Shown here: positions 17,354 to 27,170 of the stretch, piece after piece
Position numbering within the stretch: the stretch's first letter is position 1
Layout: the number at the start of each line of letters is the position of its first letter
Source: Bacteroidota bacterium
GTDB lineage: Bacteria > Bacteroidota > Bacteroidia > Bacteroidales > CG2-30-32-10
Direction: 5' to 3'
Length of the DNA stretch: 36,265 nt
Assembly (NCBI GenBank): GCA_013377115.1
Contig: JACAAW010000019.1
Span: 1 to 36,265, forward strand
Notes under the pieces: generated by a model
Databases searched by the model: none
What the model was told of the DNA's origin: nothing
Seen by the model: only the letters and a program-made list of their open reading frames with translations
Program-made: the position numbers and the translations under genes

Positions 17354-18325
17354 ATGGGGAAAGAAAATCAATACATACCAGAGTTTTACTTAAAGAATTT
17401 TTCAATAAAAAATAAGAATCAAGAAATTGGTGTTTTTAATGTTGACACGGAAGAATATCTTCCAAAAGTTGAAATAAAAACTCAAATTCAAAATCCCTAT
17501 TTCTTTGGTAAAGGCTGTATTATAGAAGAATGGCTTGAAAATGTTGAAACCACAACTGAACTTTGTTTTACTGACATTATTTTTTGTAATGCCATTCCTC
17601 AATTCTCACGGAGATACTTTAAAAATATAACTTATTATGTTTTACTTTTCGAATTGAGAAATCCTATTGAGGCCAAATCTGTTGATAAAGCATTGACTCA
17701 GTTATTATCCGAAATTCCATTTGAAGGTAAAGAGTTTTCTGATTTTAAAAGTTCTTATGATATTCCAAAAGGAATTAATTTTTCGGTTTTAGATAAATCT
17801 TTGGATTGCCTTAAAGATTTGAAAACAAAACTAATTATTAACAAAACGAAAGTTCCTTTTCTTACTTCCGACCGGCCAGTTATTAAATACAATCAATTAT
17901 TACGAAATTTAAACTTCCAAGGTGATTCAACAACCTATGGTGCAAAAGGCTTGCAGTTGATGATACCATTGAGTCCAAATCATTTATTGTTTTTCTACGA
18001 CAATAAAGTTTATAAAGTTGGAGATGCTGGAGAACCAAGAGTTTTTATTGAAAATGAATCAGATATAAAGCAATTGAATGCTTTAATGTTGCTAAATGCC
18101 AAAGAATCTGTTTACTTCAATGAAAATACTGACAATAAGTGTATTTCTGAATTGAAAGAGTTATTCATTGAAAATATTAAAGGAAAATCCTTTAAAAATG
18201 AAATTCGTAATGGACTTAATTTGTCATTTGTAAAAATTAAACCAACCGCTCAGAAAATAAAAATAAACTCAAAATCTTCTCCAAAAAGGGATGAAGCCCT
18301 GTCCAATATGAAATATTGGTGCTAA
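17354..18325 (+). CDS. DUF4238-like protein
   Basis: ENQYIPEFYLKNFSIKNKNQEIGVFN...KTKVPFLTSDRPVI...MIPLSPNHLLFFYD pattern. Confidence 0.75.
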   Translation: MGKENQYIPEFYLKNFSIKNKNQEIGVFNVDTEEYLPKVEIKTQIQNPYFFGKGCIIEEWLENVETTTELCFTDIIFCNAIPQFSRRYFKNITYYVLLFELRNPIEAKSVDKALTQLLSEIPFEGKEFSDFKSSYDIPKGINFSVLDKSLDCLKDLKTKLIINKTKVPFLTSDRPVIKYNQLLRNLNFQGDSTTYGAKGLQLMIPLSPNHLLFFYDNKVYKVGDAGEPRVFIENESDIKQLNALMLLNAKESVYFNENTDNKCISELKELFIENIKGKSFKNEIRNGLNLSFVKIKPTAQKIKINSKSSPKRDEALSNMKYWC

Positions 18326-18377
18326 TTGTTTTTCAAATAATTATTTCAATTATTAATCTATTTTTTTTTTAACATAC

Positions 18378-18408
18378 TTGCTTTTCGTAGTTTAATGTCG
18401 TATGTTTG
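18378..18408 (+). promoter_or_regulatory. Bacteroidota-type promoter TTG-N20-TATGTTTG
   Basis: TTG at 18378-18380, TATGTTTG at 18401-18408. Confidence 0.6.
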
Positions 18409-18444
18409 ATATAAATATTATAGGATTGATGTATTAATTAAAAT

Positions 18445-18852
18445 TTGAAAAATATGAAAAGTATTGCAAATAGCTTAATATGCGCTATGGGAGTATTCTT
18501 TTTGTTTTTAGTTGTTTCTTGCAATTCCAATACTCCAATTCCAAAGGAAAAAATGTCCTATGTTGGAACTTGGCGTTCTGATTCAGGAATTGTAATTACC
18601 ATTATGGAAAATGGGACTGCTTCATTAAAGCAAAATATCAATCATGAAATTCTGGATTTTAAGAATCTAGGAATTGCAGCCGGACCAAATTTTATCAATG
18701 ATCTGCAAGTTAAGTTTAAAGATGATAAGAATTTTAGTATTACAAAACCCCATTATTATGGAAAAGTATATGGTGTTGGTATTCAGCCATATATGGAAGA
18801 TGGTCAATATAAAATGCTATTGAATGGTATGCCTTTGATAAAGGATAAATAG
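18445..18852 (+). CDS. Small lipoprotein, hypothetical
   Basis: N-terminal TM plus lipobox-like LVVSCNSN; start may be ATG18454. Confidence 0.65.
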   Translation: MKNMKSIANSLICAMGVFFLFLVVSCNSNTPIPKEKMSYVGTWRSDSGIVITIMENGTASLKQNINHEILDFKNLGIAAGPNFINDLQVKFKDDKNFSITKPHYYGKVYGVGIQPYMEDGQYKMLLNGMPLIKDK

Positions 18853-18863
18853 TCGAAAAGAAC

Positions 18864-19466
18864 TTATCTTTTAGTTAAATCATTGAAAATCTTTTCCTCT
18901 TTTTCAGCTTCAATTTTATTACCTTTTTTCTCGTAGAAATTAGCCAGATTATGGTGTGATTGAGCGTGGCTATTATCAGTTTTAATATTGTCTTTTAGAA
19001 TTTTAATAGCTTCATCAGTTTTCCCCAATTTATCCAAGCAGGTTGCCATATCGCAACTTACATTTAAATTCGTTTTGTCGATTGCCAATGCTTTTTTGTA
19101 AAAATCTACGGCTTTTTGGTTTTCATTGGTGTCGTAATAAATATTCCCAAGATCTATTAGGGCGTTTAAATTCTTCTTATCTAATTCTAAAACTTTGTTA
19201 AATTGCATAATGGCATTTGGGAAATCTTTGCTAGCATAATAAGCAGTTCCTAAATTTAACCTCAGGCCAACATTTGTTGAATCTTCTTTTACCAATTTTT
19301 CTAAAGAAACGATATCACTTCCAACCGAATTCAAATTGGAAGAAGGAGGTGCCTGGTTGGTTTGCGGATTTGAATTTGAACTTTTTATTTCATTGTTGTT
19401 ACAAGAAAATAAAACAATACAAAAAGCAAAAGAAAAAACTGTTATTGGAATTTTTATGATATTCAT
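18864..19466 (-). CDS. TPR-repeat lipoprotein
   Basis: Lipobox-like VLFSCNNN; TPRs LNLGTAYYASKDFPNAIMQFNKVLELDKKNLNALIDLGNIYYDTNENQKAVDFYKKAL. Confidence 0.85.
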   Translation of the reverse strand: MNIIKIPITVFSFAFCIVLFSCNNNEIKSSNSNPQTNQAPPSSNLNSVGSDIVSLEKLVKEDSTNVGLRLNLGTAYYASKDFPNAIMQFNKVLELDKKNLNALIDLGNIYYDTNENQKAVDFYKKALAIDKTNLNVSCDMATCLDKLGKTDEAIKILKDNIKTDNSHAQSHHNLANFYEKKGNKIEAEKEEKIFNDLTKR

Positions 19467-19494
19467 AAAATATTGGTTTAAAAGTTATACACTG

Positions 19495-19524
19495 CAAAGC
19501 TAAAAGAATTTTTAAAAACTGCAA
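19495..19524 (-). promoter_or_regulatory. Bacteroidota-type promoter TTG-N19-TAGCTTTG
   Basis: Minus strand TTG (19522-19524), TAGCTTTG (19495-19502). Confidence 0.6.
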
Positions 19525-19591
19525 AATCATTTTTTAATTCCAATAATATTAATAGGAAATACTATCCGATACTATGCCATTTTGCTCAAAA

Positions 19592-19620
19592 TTGAAAATT
19601 AAAATAAAATGCTAAATTTG
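19592..19620 (+). promoter_or_regulatory. Candidate promoter TTG-N18-TAAATTTG
   Basis: TTG at 19592-19594, TAAATTTG at 19613-19620, upstream of the MFS gene. Confidence 0.5.
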
Positions 19621-19642
19621 TATTTTAAATTATTTATGACTT

Positions 19643-20869
19643 ATGGCACCAAACACAAAATGGTTACCACTATTTGCAACAAATTTCCTAGGAGTTTTTA
19701 ATAATAATTTTTTCAAGACGCTTATTATTTTGCTGGGAATAAAATGGTTTTCGGCCAATGAAAGTTCTTTGATTACTTCATTGGCTTCTGGTTTGTATGT
19801 TGTTTCATACATTTTTTTCTCTCCTTATGCAGGGAAATTGGCTAAAACGAAACACAAAAAGAAAATTATTGTTGTTTCGCGAATGATTGAATTTTCGCTC
19901 TTTGTTATTGGAAGTTTTGGTTTTTATATCCAAAATATTTACGTGGTAATGACCTGTATTTTTCTTTTAGGACTAATCAGTACTTTGTTTTCTCCAGCTA
20001 AATATGGTTTGATTCGCGATATTGGCGGAAACGAAGGGATTTCTTTTGGAACTGGAACATTGGAAATGTTAACTTTTTTTGGCGCATTATTGGGTCCTTT
20101 ATTAGCCGCAATTATTTCCGATCATTATAATTTTTTTTTAATGGCTGGAATATTTATCATAGTTTCATTGTCGAGTTGGTTTTCAATTTCAAGATTAAAG
20201 GTTGTTGAATCGGAACCAATGAAAGAATGTAATGATACTGTAAATCCAATTAAATTTTTTATTGAATCTTTTAAATTTGCTGGAAAAATAAAGGGATTAA
20301 ATCTTATCGTTGCTGGTTTGGCTTCCTTTTGGATGATTGCAAGTTTTATTCAATTAACAATTTTAGAACATTGTCCTAAAGTGTTGAAAATGACCAATAC
20401 CGAAATGGGTTATGTTTTAACTGCTTCTGCTGTTGGAATTGGATTGGGAAGTTATTTAGCTGGGATCATTTCCAAGGGTAAAATTGAATTGGGATTAACT
20501 CCAATTGGTGGAATTGGAATGACGATAACCATGTTGCTTTTATTTATCCTTCAGCCAACTGGAATTATTTTTACGGGATTAATATTACTAACAGCAATGT
20601 TTTGCGGAATATTCATGGTTCCATTAAGTGCCTCTATTCAAAGTAGTGTTGAGGGAAGGAAACAAGGAGATATGATAGCGTATTCTAATTTTGTTATTTT
20701 CTTGTTGATTTTTATCTCAGCCGCTGTATTTGGAATCATTTCGGAAGCTTTTGGAAGCAATACTATTTTTATTTTATTGGTAATAATTGTTTCAGTTATG
20801 ACAACAATTATGCTTTTTAAAGTGCCAAATATGAACCAGAGATTTAAAAATTTGATTGGAATGAAATAG
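19643..20869 (+). CDS. MFS transporter (LplT-like by context)
   Basis: About 12 TM segments; adjacent to an Aas-like acyltransferase/ligase as in lplT-aas. Confidence 0.8.
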   Translation: MAPNTKWLPLFATNFLGVFNNNFFKTLIILLGIKWFSANESSLITSLASGLYVVSYIFFSPYAGKLAKTKHKKKIIVVSRMIEFSLFVIGSFGFYIQNIYVVMTCIFLLGLISTLFSPAKYGLIRDIGGNEGISFGTGTLEMLTFFGALLGPLLAAIISDHYNFFLMAGIFIIVSLSSWFSISRLKVVESEPMKECNDTVNPIKFFIESFKFAGKIKGLNLIVAGLASFWMIASFIQLTILEHCPKVLKMTNTEMGYVLTASAVGIGLGSYLAGIISKGKIELGLTPIGGIGMTITMLLLFILQPTGIIFTGLILLTAMFCGIFMVPLSASIQSSVEGRKQGDMIAYSNFVIFLLIFISAAVFGIISEAFGSNTIFILLVIIVSVMTTIMLFKVPNMNQRFKNLIGMK

Positions 20870-20878
20870 TTCTAATCC

Positions 20879-23533
20879 TTGAACAAAAGCAAGAATTTTA
20901 TGAGATTATTAATAGCCATTTACCGTTTTTTCTTATCATTACGATACACAGTTGAAATAAAAGGAATTGAACTACTTAAAACCAATACAACAAAGCTCAT
21001 TCTTCCCAATCACCAAGCTATTGTTGATCCACAATTGATGTTCATGCATTTGCATAAATACACAAATGTAGTTCCTGTGGCTTCCGAAATTTACACCACC
21101 AAACCAGTTTTGAAACAACTCTTCAAGAAATTTGGTGTTGTTCCAGTCAGCGATATAACTGTTGGAAATCGTGATGTTAATGCCTTGAACAATATTTATA
21201 TCAACATTACTAATGCATTAAAAGAAAAAAAGAATGTTTTGCTATATCCTGCCGGACAAATTGCAGGGCAGGGCTTTGAGAAAATATTCAATAAGCAAAG
21301 TGCCTGGGCGGTTGTAAATAATTTGCCTGAAAACACACAAGTTATCGGTGTTAGAATTTCTGGTTTATGGGGTTCAATGTGGTCGAGAGCATGGATTGGC
21401 AAATCACCAGGCTTTTTTAAACCATTTTTGAAAGGAATTTTCTATGTTTTTGCAAACTTCTTATTTTTTGTTCCAAAGCGAAAAGTGGTTTTCGAATTTA
21501 AAGATTTATCGGAGGGTGCAATTGAAAAAGCAAAAGCGAATAGAATCTCCTTTAATTTGTTTCTAGAAGAATTTTATAATTTAAATGGTGCCGAGGAAGT
21601 TCTCTTTTTGAAACACTATTTTTTCGTGCCAAAATCCAAAAGAAAACTTCCAGAAAGAATCGAAGGATCAGTTGAAGATCAAAAGAGTAATGCTATTGTT
21701 TCTGAAGAAGATATACCTGAAGAAATATTTAAAAAAGTTTCTGATATTTTGGTAAAGGTTGCTGGTCTTAATTCATCAGAAATTTCACTTAGTTCCAACC
21801 TTGCCTTGGATTTAAATGTAGATTCACTTTTATTGGTAGAAGCCATCACCGCTGTTGAAGAAAAATTTAAAGTGGTATCTCAGTTTGAAATTACTTTGAT
21901 AAAAACAGTAGATGATTTGTGTAGAATTGCTATGAATCAGGAAATTGCGGAAGATGAATTGAAACCAAGTTTCTTGCACAATCATCTTTCTCCAATTAAA
22001 AATATCAAAATAGACAATACCAAAAATATTGTAGAGAACTTTGTACAAGTTTTTAGTAGTTATAAGAACGATCATTTTGCTTATGATAAAATTCTAGGAT
22101 CCACAACCCGTAAGGATTTTATATTGAAAGCTTTTGTGGTTTCAAAAATAATTCGAAAAGAAGTTAAAGGAGAATACCTTGGAATAATGTTACCAGCATT
22201 GCAAAGCACAGCACTTTTGGTGATTTCTTCTTATCTCGCTGGGAAAATTCCTGTAATGCTCAACTGGACAGTTGGGAAAAAAGTATTGGATCATTGCATT
22301 GAGACTATTGATTTAGACGTGATTCTAACTGCAAAAACATTTCACGATAAAGTCGCCGATTCTCTTACAGAAAATGTAAAAAGCAAATGTGTTTTCTTTG
22401 AACAAAAAGTCAAAGAGGCAAGTTTAGGAACGAAACTTTCTGGTTTGTTCAGCAATATGTTTAAAATTAAGCCAAAAATTGATTTTAATGATGTAGCAGT
22501 AATTTTGTTTACTTCAGGAAGCGAATCTTTACCAAAAGCAGTTCCTTTAACCCATCGCAATGTAATCGACAATCTTTGGGGCGTTTTTGAAATCGTTGAA
22601 CTTAAAAATCAAAGAGTATTTTTGGCATTTCTTCCACCATTTCATAGTTTTGGTTTTACAGTTTTAACAATTCTTCCATTAATAACAGGTTTGAAAGTTG
22701 CATACACACCAGATCCAACAGACAATAGAGAGTTGTTGAAGATATTGAAGCATGTTCAAGCCAATACCGTTTTGGCAACACCAACTTTCCTAAAAATGCT
22801 GCTATCCATTTCCACTAAAAAAGATTTTGGAAATGTTGATTTGGCAATTACTGGAGCCGAAAGTTTGAATCCGACTATCATCAAAACATTTAAAGAAAAA
22901 GGAGCAGAGGGTGCAAGAATTTTGGAAGGGTACGGAATTACCGAATGCTCACCCGTTCTTACAATCAATCCAATGAATATTCAGAAAGAAAAAAGCGTTG
23001 GGAAATTTATTGCTGGAATTTCATATTATATTACCGATATCAATACTTACAGCCCTTTGAATCAGGGTGAAGAAGGAATGATCATGGTTAAAGGTAAGAG
23101 TATTTTTAATGGATATCAAGATAAAAAACTGGATTCACCATTTGTAAAAATAAACGGCGAAGATTTCTATAAAACCGGCGATTTAGGTAAAGTTGATGAA
23201 GATGGTTATCTATTTATTACCGGTCGTTTGAAACGGTTTATTAAAATAGCAGGTGAAATGGTTAGTTTACCTGCTGTCGAAAATACATTGCTTAAAAAAT
23301 ATGGTTCTGAAGAGGAAGTTGTAATGGCTATTGAAGGAAATGACAGCATTGAGCCACCGCAAATTGCTTTATTCTCAAAAATAAAAATCGACATCAACGA
23401 AGCCAACGCTTTTCTGAAAGAAAATGGATTTTCAGGTATTGTAAGAATACATAAAGTAATTGAGGTTGATGAAATTCCGCTACTTGGAACAGGAAAAACG
23501 GATTATAAAATTTTGAAAGAGCAAATTCGCTAA
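20879..23533 (+). CDS. Aas-like fusion: PlsC acyltransferase + acyl carrier domain + AMP-dependent acyl ligase
   Basis: LILPNHQAIVDPQLM...LYPAGQI (PlsC); LALDLNVDSLLLVEAI (ACP DSL serine, codon 21824-21826); VAVILFTSGSESLPKAVPLTHRNV...GYGITECSP...YKTGDLGKVDEDGYLFITGRLKRFIKIAGE (AMP-binding). TTG start uncertain; ATG20900 possible. Confidence 0.88.
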   Translation: MNKSKNFMRLLIAIYRFFLSLRYTVEIKGIELLKTNTTKLILPNHQAIVDPQLMFMHLHKYTNVVPVASEIYTTKPVLKQLFKKFGVVPVSDITVGNRDVNALNNIYINITNALKEKKNVLLYPAGQIAGQGFEKIFNKQSAWAVVNNLPENTQVIGVRISGLWGSMWSRAWIGKSPGFFKPFLKGIFYVFANFLFFVPKRKVVFEFKDLSEGAIEKAKANRISFNLFLEEFYNLNGAEEVLFLKHYFFVPKSKRKLPERIEGSVEDQKSNAIVSEEDIPEEIFKKVSDILVKVAGLNSSEISLSSNLALDLNVDSLLLVEAITAVEEKFKVVSQFEITLIKTVDDLCRIAMNQEIAEDELKPSFLHNHLSPIKNIKIDNTKNIVENFVQVFSSYKNDHFAYDKILGSTTRKDFILKAFVVSKIIRKEVKGEYLGIMLPALQSTALLVISSYLAGKIPVMLNWTVGKKVLDHCIETIDLDVILTAKTFHDKVADSLTENVKSKCVFFEQKVKEASLGTKLSGLFSNMFKIKPKIDFNDVAVILFTSGSESLPKAVPLTHRNVIDNLWGVFEIVELKNQRVFLAFLPPFHSFGFTVLTILPLITGLKVAYTPDPTDNRELLKILKHVQANTVLATPTFLKMLLSISTKKDFGNVDLAITGAESLNPTIIKTFKEKGAEGARILEGYGITECSPVLTINPMNIQKEKSVGKFIAGISYYITDINTYSPLNQGEEGMIMVKGKSIFNGYQDKKLDSPFVKINGEDFYKTGDLGKVDEDGYLFITGRLKRFIKIAGEMVSLPAVENTLLKKYGSEEEVVMAIEGNDSIEPPQIALFSKIKIDINEANAFLKENGFSGIVRIHKVIEVDEIPLLGTGKTDYKILKEQIR

Positions 23534-23557
23534 AAAAAACTAATTTTTGAGCAAAAA

Positions 23558-23586
23558 AAAACCACCAATTTGGTGGTTTTTTTTTA
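23558..23586. terminator. Bidirectional intrinsic terminator
   Basis: AAAACCACCA-att-TGGTGGTTTT with A-tract and T-tract flanks between convergent genes. Confidence 0.85.
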
Positions 23587-23598
23587 ATAAAAATAAAT

Positions 23599-24432
23599 TT
23601 ATAGGTTTACTTTTTTAGTAAAGCTACCAGATAATGATTCAACTCTTATCATATAAATGCCGCTAGCTTGAGAGCTCAAATTGATAAGTTTTTTCATTCC
23701 ATTAATTTCTTCGGTCAAAATAAGTTCACCAATATTGTTGTAAACGCTAATTTTTCCATCAATTGGAGTGCTAAAATTAACATGAACATTTTTGTTGAAA
23801 GAATAAATATTCGACTGAATTTCAGGAGTATTGTTGATACCTACTGCTAATTGTCCAGCTGTAATTGGTGCATCAGGTGTAGAATTATATGCATAGTCAT
23901 AAACAGTGCCAGTAGCACCGCCTAATGGAGTGTTTACACGAATCCATCCGTAATGAGTATTTGTTCCAATTAAAAATTTGCATCCAATGTAATGATCAAG
24001 ACCATCACCAAAGTTACCATAATTAACTCCTGAGTAAACTGATGCTAATCCCATTTTAGCTAGTTGTGGGCTAGATCCATCGTTCACAATCCAAGTAGTA
24101 ACGGTTCCATCGATTGCTGCACCAGCTGCAAGAGCTGAAAGGTAAGGAATTGTTGTACCCATTGTTCCCATTGCTGCATTTCCCAATGCTGGAGGCATAA
24201 TTACTGCAGTATTTGCAGGATTTCCACTCCAATCAAATCTTTTAATAACGTAATCGTTTGTTAAATCTGCATTAAAGTCGATGATTATTGAGTCAGCATT
24301 TGCTGTAAGAACAACATCAGGATTAACGTCAGTATAAACAATTTGTGCATTAGCAACTCCAGCACCAGCAATACAAAGTGCCATTGTAGAGTATGCTTTG
24401 ATCTTAGAATCAAAATTTGTAGTTTTTTTCAT
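23599..24432 (-). CDS. Secreted protein with T9SS type A sorting domain
   Basis: C-terminal KISVYNNIGELILTEEINGMKKLINLSSQASGIYMIRVESLSGSFTKKVNL. Confidence 0.88.
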   Translation of the reverse strand: MKKTTNFDSKIKAYSTMALCIAGAGVANAQIVYTDVNPDVVLTANADSIIIDFNADLTNDYVIKRFDWSGNPANTAVIMPPALGNAAMGTMGTTIPYLSALAAGAAIDGTVTTWIVNDGSSPQLAKMGLASVYSGVNYGNFGDGLDHYIGCKFLIGTNTHYGWIRVNTPLGGATGTVYDYAYNSTPDAPITAGQLAVGINNTPEIQSNIYSFNKNVHVNFSTPIDGKISVYNNIGELILTEEINGMKKLINLSSQASGIYMIRVESLSGSFTKKVNL

Positions 24433-24460
24433 AGTTTGATTTTTAGTTAAAACATTGGTC

Positions 24461-24491
24461 CAAAGATAATGTTATGTTTAAAATAAAACAA
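24461..24491 (-). promoter_or_regulatory. Bacteroidota-type promoter TTG-N20-TATCTTTG
   Basis: Minus strand TTG (24489-24491), TATCTTTG (24461-24468). Confidence 0.65.
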
Positions 24492-24524
24492 AATAATATT
24501 GCAATTATTTTATTTTAAACATAA
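24472..24524. repeat. 17-bp perfect inverted repeat overlapping the promoter
   Basis: TTATGTTTAAAATAAAA (24472-24488) and TTTTATTTTAAACATAA (24508-24524). Confidence 0.85.
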
Positions 24525-24599
24525 TCGGGGTTACTATTTATTGAAGTTTAATTGTTTAAAAACAATAATAAATCCAAATTCAAATTTGGTTTAATTTGT

Positions 24600-27143
24600 T
24601 CATATTTTCTTAGATCTATATAGTTCTTTGTCAACAGCTGAAATCATTTCCGGAATATTGGGATTGAAATCTTCTAGAAATTTAGCAGTTTTTAAAATTT
24701 CAATTTCAGGATTTGCGATCACATCAGAATAATTAATATCTAGTAGTTCAATGTTTGATTGTAATTTAAACCATTTTTCAAGTCTGGATAATTCCTTTTT
24801 AAAAGCTTCCGCAATTGCAAAAGGAAATATTGATGGATCTTTTCCAAGCATTTTTTGTTGGGATGACATAATTTCATTAATGTCACGATGCATGAAAATA
24901 ATTTTATAGTCAATATTATCAGGTAAAAATTGCAAAAGTTGAGCAATTACTTTAACAGCCTTGCCATTAGCGTCTATAATGCAAGTATTATCTTTTGATA
25001 ATCTTTTTACAGCTGCATGTTCATAATAACCTTTTGGATTGCTTTGGTCTGCAATTCGCTGTTCATCCGTAAAAATTGAAATACCTCCTTTTTCCAATAT
25101 TTGCATCATCATGGATGTCCCAGAACGAGGCAAACCAGAAACAATAATTACTTGTCCTTTCATGAGTTGTTGAGAATAATTTTGATTAATTATTTGCTTG
25201 TTTTTATCCAATAAATGAACACCATATATTTTAGATAACCATTTATGAGCGCGAAGATTTGTAGGTGCTAATTTTAAAAATAATTCGAATGCATTGGCAG
25301 CATCCTGAAATCGTTCAAGGTGATACAATGCAACACCTAGATAATAATGACTTGGAGGGTAGCTATAAATTAAACCAATTGAGTTTAATAAATTGTCAGC
25401 AGCATCCTCAAAAATATTTAAATGCAATTGAGAAACTCCAAGACCATAATATGCTAAATAACTATTTTCATCTTCGTTCAATTCCTTTGAAAAGGCTTCA
25501 ATAGCTTCATCATATTTTTGTAATTGAAGATATATCATCCCCATTTGATTGTGGATTCCAGAACCGCCACCACCTTCTTTTTCGGCTTGTTTAAAAAAGT
25601 CAAGAGCTTTAATTGAATCACCTTCATTGAAAGCGATAATTCCATCATAAAATGATAAATGGACGAATCCGGCATCTGGAATTGTTCTTAGGTTTTCAAG
25701 AATTTCTTTTGCTTCTTTAAATTTTTGCAAATGAAGATTTAGCCTTAGCAGTTCAAGGTTATAACGAATATCTGTCTTATCAATATGATATAATTCTTCA
25801 AAAGAGGATAAGGCTTCTGTAAAATTTTTGCGAGTAATTTGGATTTTTGCAATACAATATTTTGCTTCATATCCAGCTTTTAAGGCTGCCAATGTTTTAT
25901 CTTCTCCAGGGTCTTCAATATATCCCAGTTCCACCAGTTGTCTGAGAGCTTCTGCCGATTCAAATGTATCCTCCTGATCAATTTCGGAATGCTCCCCAAA
26001 ATCTCCGTCTATTTTTTCCCAACTTTCAATAAAATCTGTTTTAATTTCATTTTCAAATATGGTTCCTAGTACTTTACCATCCATATCTTTGCCAACTGGC
26101 AATCCAAATAAAGCAAGAATTGTTGGAGCAATGTCTAATAGTGAAGCCCCGTAAACTCTTTCGTCTTTTTTAATTCCAGGTCCACTAATTAAAAACATTC
26201 CAAAAGGGTTGTGTTCGAATGTTGGAGCTGTATTGCATTTTGGTAAAGTCGCCATTCTTCGATGGTCTGAGTAAAAACCATGATCAGATGTGATAATGAT
26301 TGTGGTATCTTCGCCAGCTAACTCAACCAAACGTTCCAGCATCATATCATGAAAAATGTACATTCCTTCAACAACATCCTTATAAATCTCGTGATCCGAC
26401 TCAGAAATATGATCCATTTTTGGCGAAATATATTTCACAAATCCATGGCAGACATGGTCGATTGCATCAAGGTAAATGCCCATAAAATCCCATTCGGTAT
26501 TTCGCATTACCCATGTTGAAGCAGAATGAATACTGATAGTTTGAGAAAGAATATTTGCAATACCAAGCAATCTATTGTCTTCATCTTGATTAATTTTTTC
26601 AATCAGAGGAACAAATGGTTTTAATAAATCACCAGTAATTTCACTTGGATGAAAACGGAGGTTAAATAAGTCTTTTTTAGAACCTTCATGCGAAATTGTC
26701 CCATTGGGCATGAACCATTTTTTTTCATCAGAATTATCAACTTTTTGATAATAGTTAGAAACAACTGTCCCATTAATTGGTTCTGCCGGATGACTTGGCC
26801 ACCAGCCTATTACATTCGATTTCATTCCTTCATGGTGGAAAATGTTCCATAAAGCTTTACATTTTCTGGAAGTTACATTTATTGGTCGAATTCCACCTTG
26901 GTCAGGATTTGGTTCTACAAATCCAAGTATTCCATGTTTATCAGCTCTTTTTCCTGTTGCAATTGAAGTCCATAATACAGGAGAAATTGGAGGGTCTAAA
27001 GTTGCAATATTTCCAATGACTCCTTTATTTATAAGTTTTTCAAGCGCAGGCATTTTACCAGCATCAAGTAAAGGGTTAATTAAACCCCAATCAGCTCCAT
27101 CCCAGCCAATCAATAAGACTCGTTTTGATATTCTATTACCCAT
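24600..27143 (-). CDS. Type I phosphodiesterase/alkaline phosphatase-like domain + TPR + sulfotransferase-like domain
   Basis: VLLIGWDGADWGLINPLLDAGKMPALEKLI...TIIITSDHGFYSDHRRM (PDE); several TPRs; VIIVSGLPRSGTSMMMQILEKGG and IIFMHRDINEIMSSQQKML (sulfotransferase 5'- and 3'-phosphate-binding-type motifs). Confidence 0.88.
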   Translation of the reverse strand: MGNRISKRVLLIGWDGADWGLINPLLDAGKMPALEKLINKGVIGNIATLDPPISPVLWTSIATGKRADKHGILGFVEPNPDQGGIRPINVTSRKCKALWNIFHHEGMKSNVIGWWPSHPAEPINGTVVSNYYQKVDNSDEKKWFMPNGTISHEGSKKDLFNLRFHPSEITGDLLKPFVPLIEKINQDEDNRLLGIANILSQTISIHSASTWVMRNTEWDFMGIYLDAIDHVCHGFVKYISPKMDHISESDHEIYKDVVEGMYIFHDMMLERLVELAGEDTTIIITSDHGFYSDHRRMATLPKCNTAPTFEHNPFGMFLISGPGIKKDERVYGASLLDIAPTILALFGLPVGKDMDGKVLGTIFENEIKTDFIESWEKIDGDFGEHSEIDQEDTFESAEALRQLVELGYIEDPGEDKTLAALKAGYEAKYCIAKIQITRKNFTEALSSFEELYHIDKTDIRYNLELLRLNLHLQKFKEAKEILENLRTIPDAGFVHLSFYDGIIAFNEGDSIKALDFFKQAEKEGGGGSGIHNQMGMIYLQLQKYDEAIEAFSKELNEDENSYLAYYGLGVSQLHLNIFEDAADNLLNSIGLIYSYPPSHYYLGVALYHLERFQDAANAFELFLKLAPTNLRAHKWLSKIYGVHLLDKNKQIINQNYSQQLMKGQVIIVSGLPRSGTSMMMQILEKGGISIFTDEQRIADQSNPKGYYEHAAVKRLSKDNTCIIDANGKAVKVIAQLLQFLPDNIDYKIIFMHRDINEIMSSQQKMLGKDPSIFPFAIAEAFKKELSRLEKWFKLQSNIELLDINYSDVIANPEIEILKTAKFLEDFNPNIPEMISAVDKELYRSKKI

Positions 27144-27170
27144 CAGTTTCTATTTGTTTTTTGGCCAGAT

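Noticed and set aside
17354-18325. DUF4238-like gene as part of a defence island
   Set aside because: No adjacent recognisable defence genes; stands alone between repeats and a lipoprotein gene.
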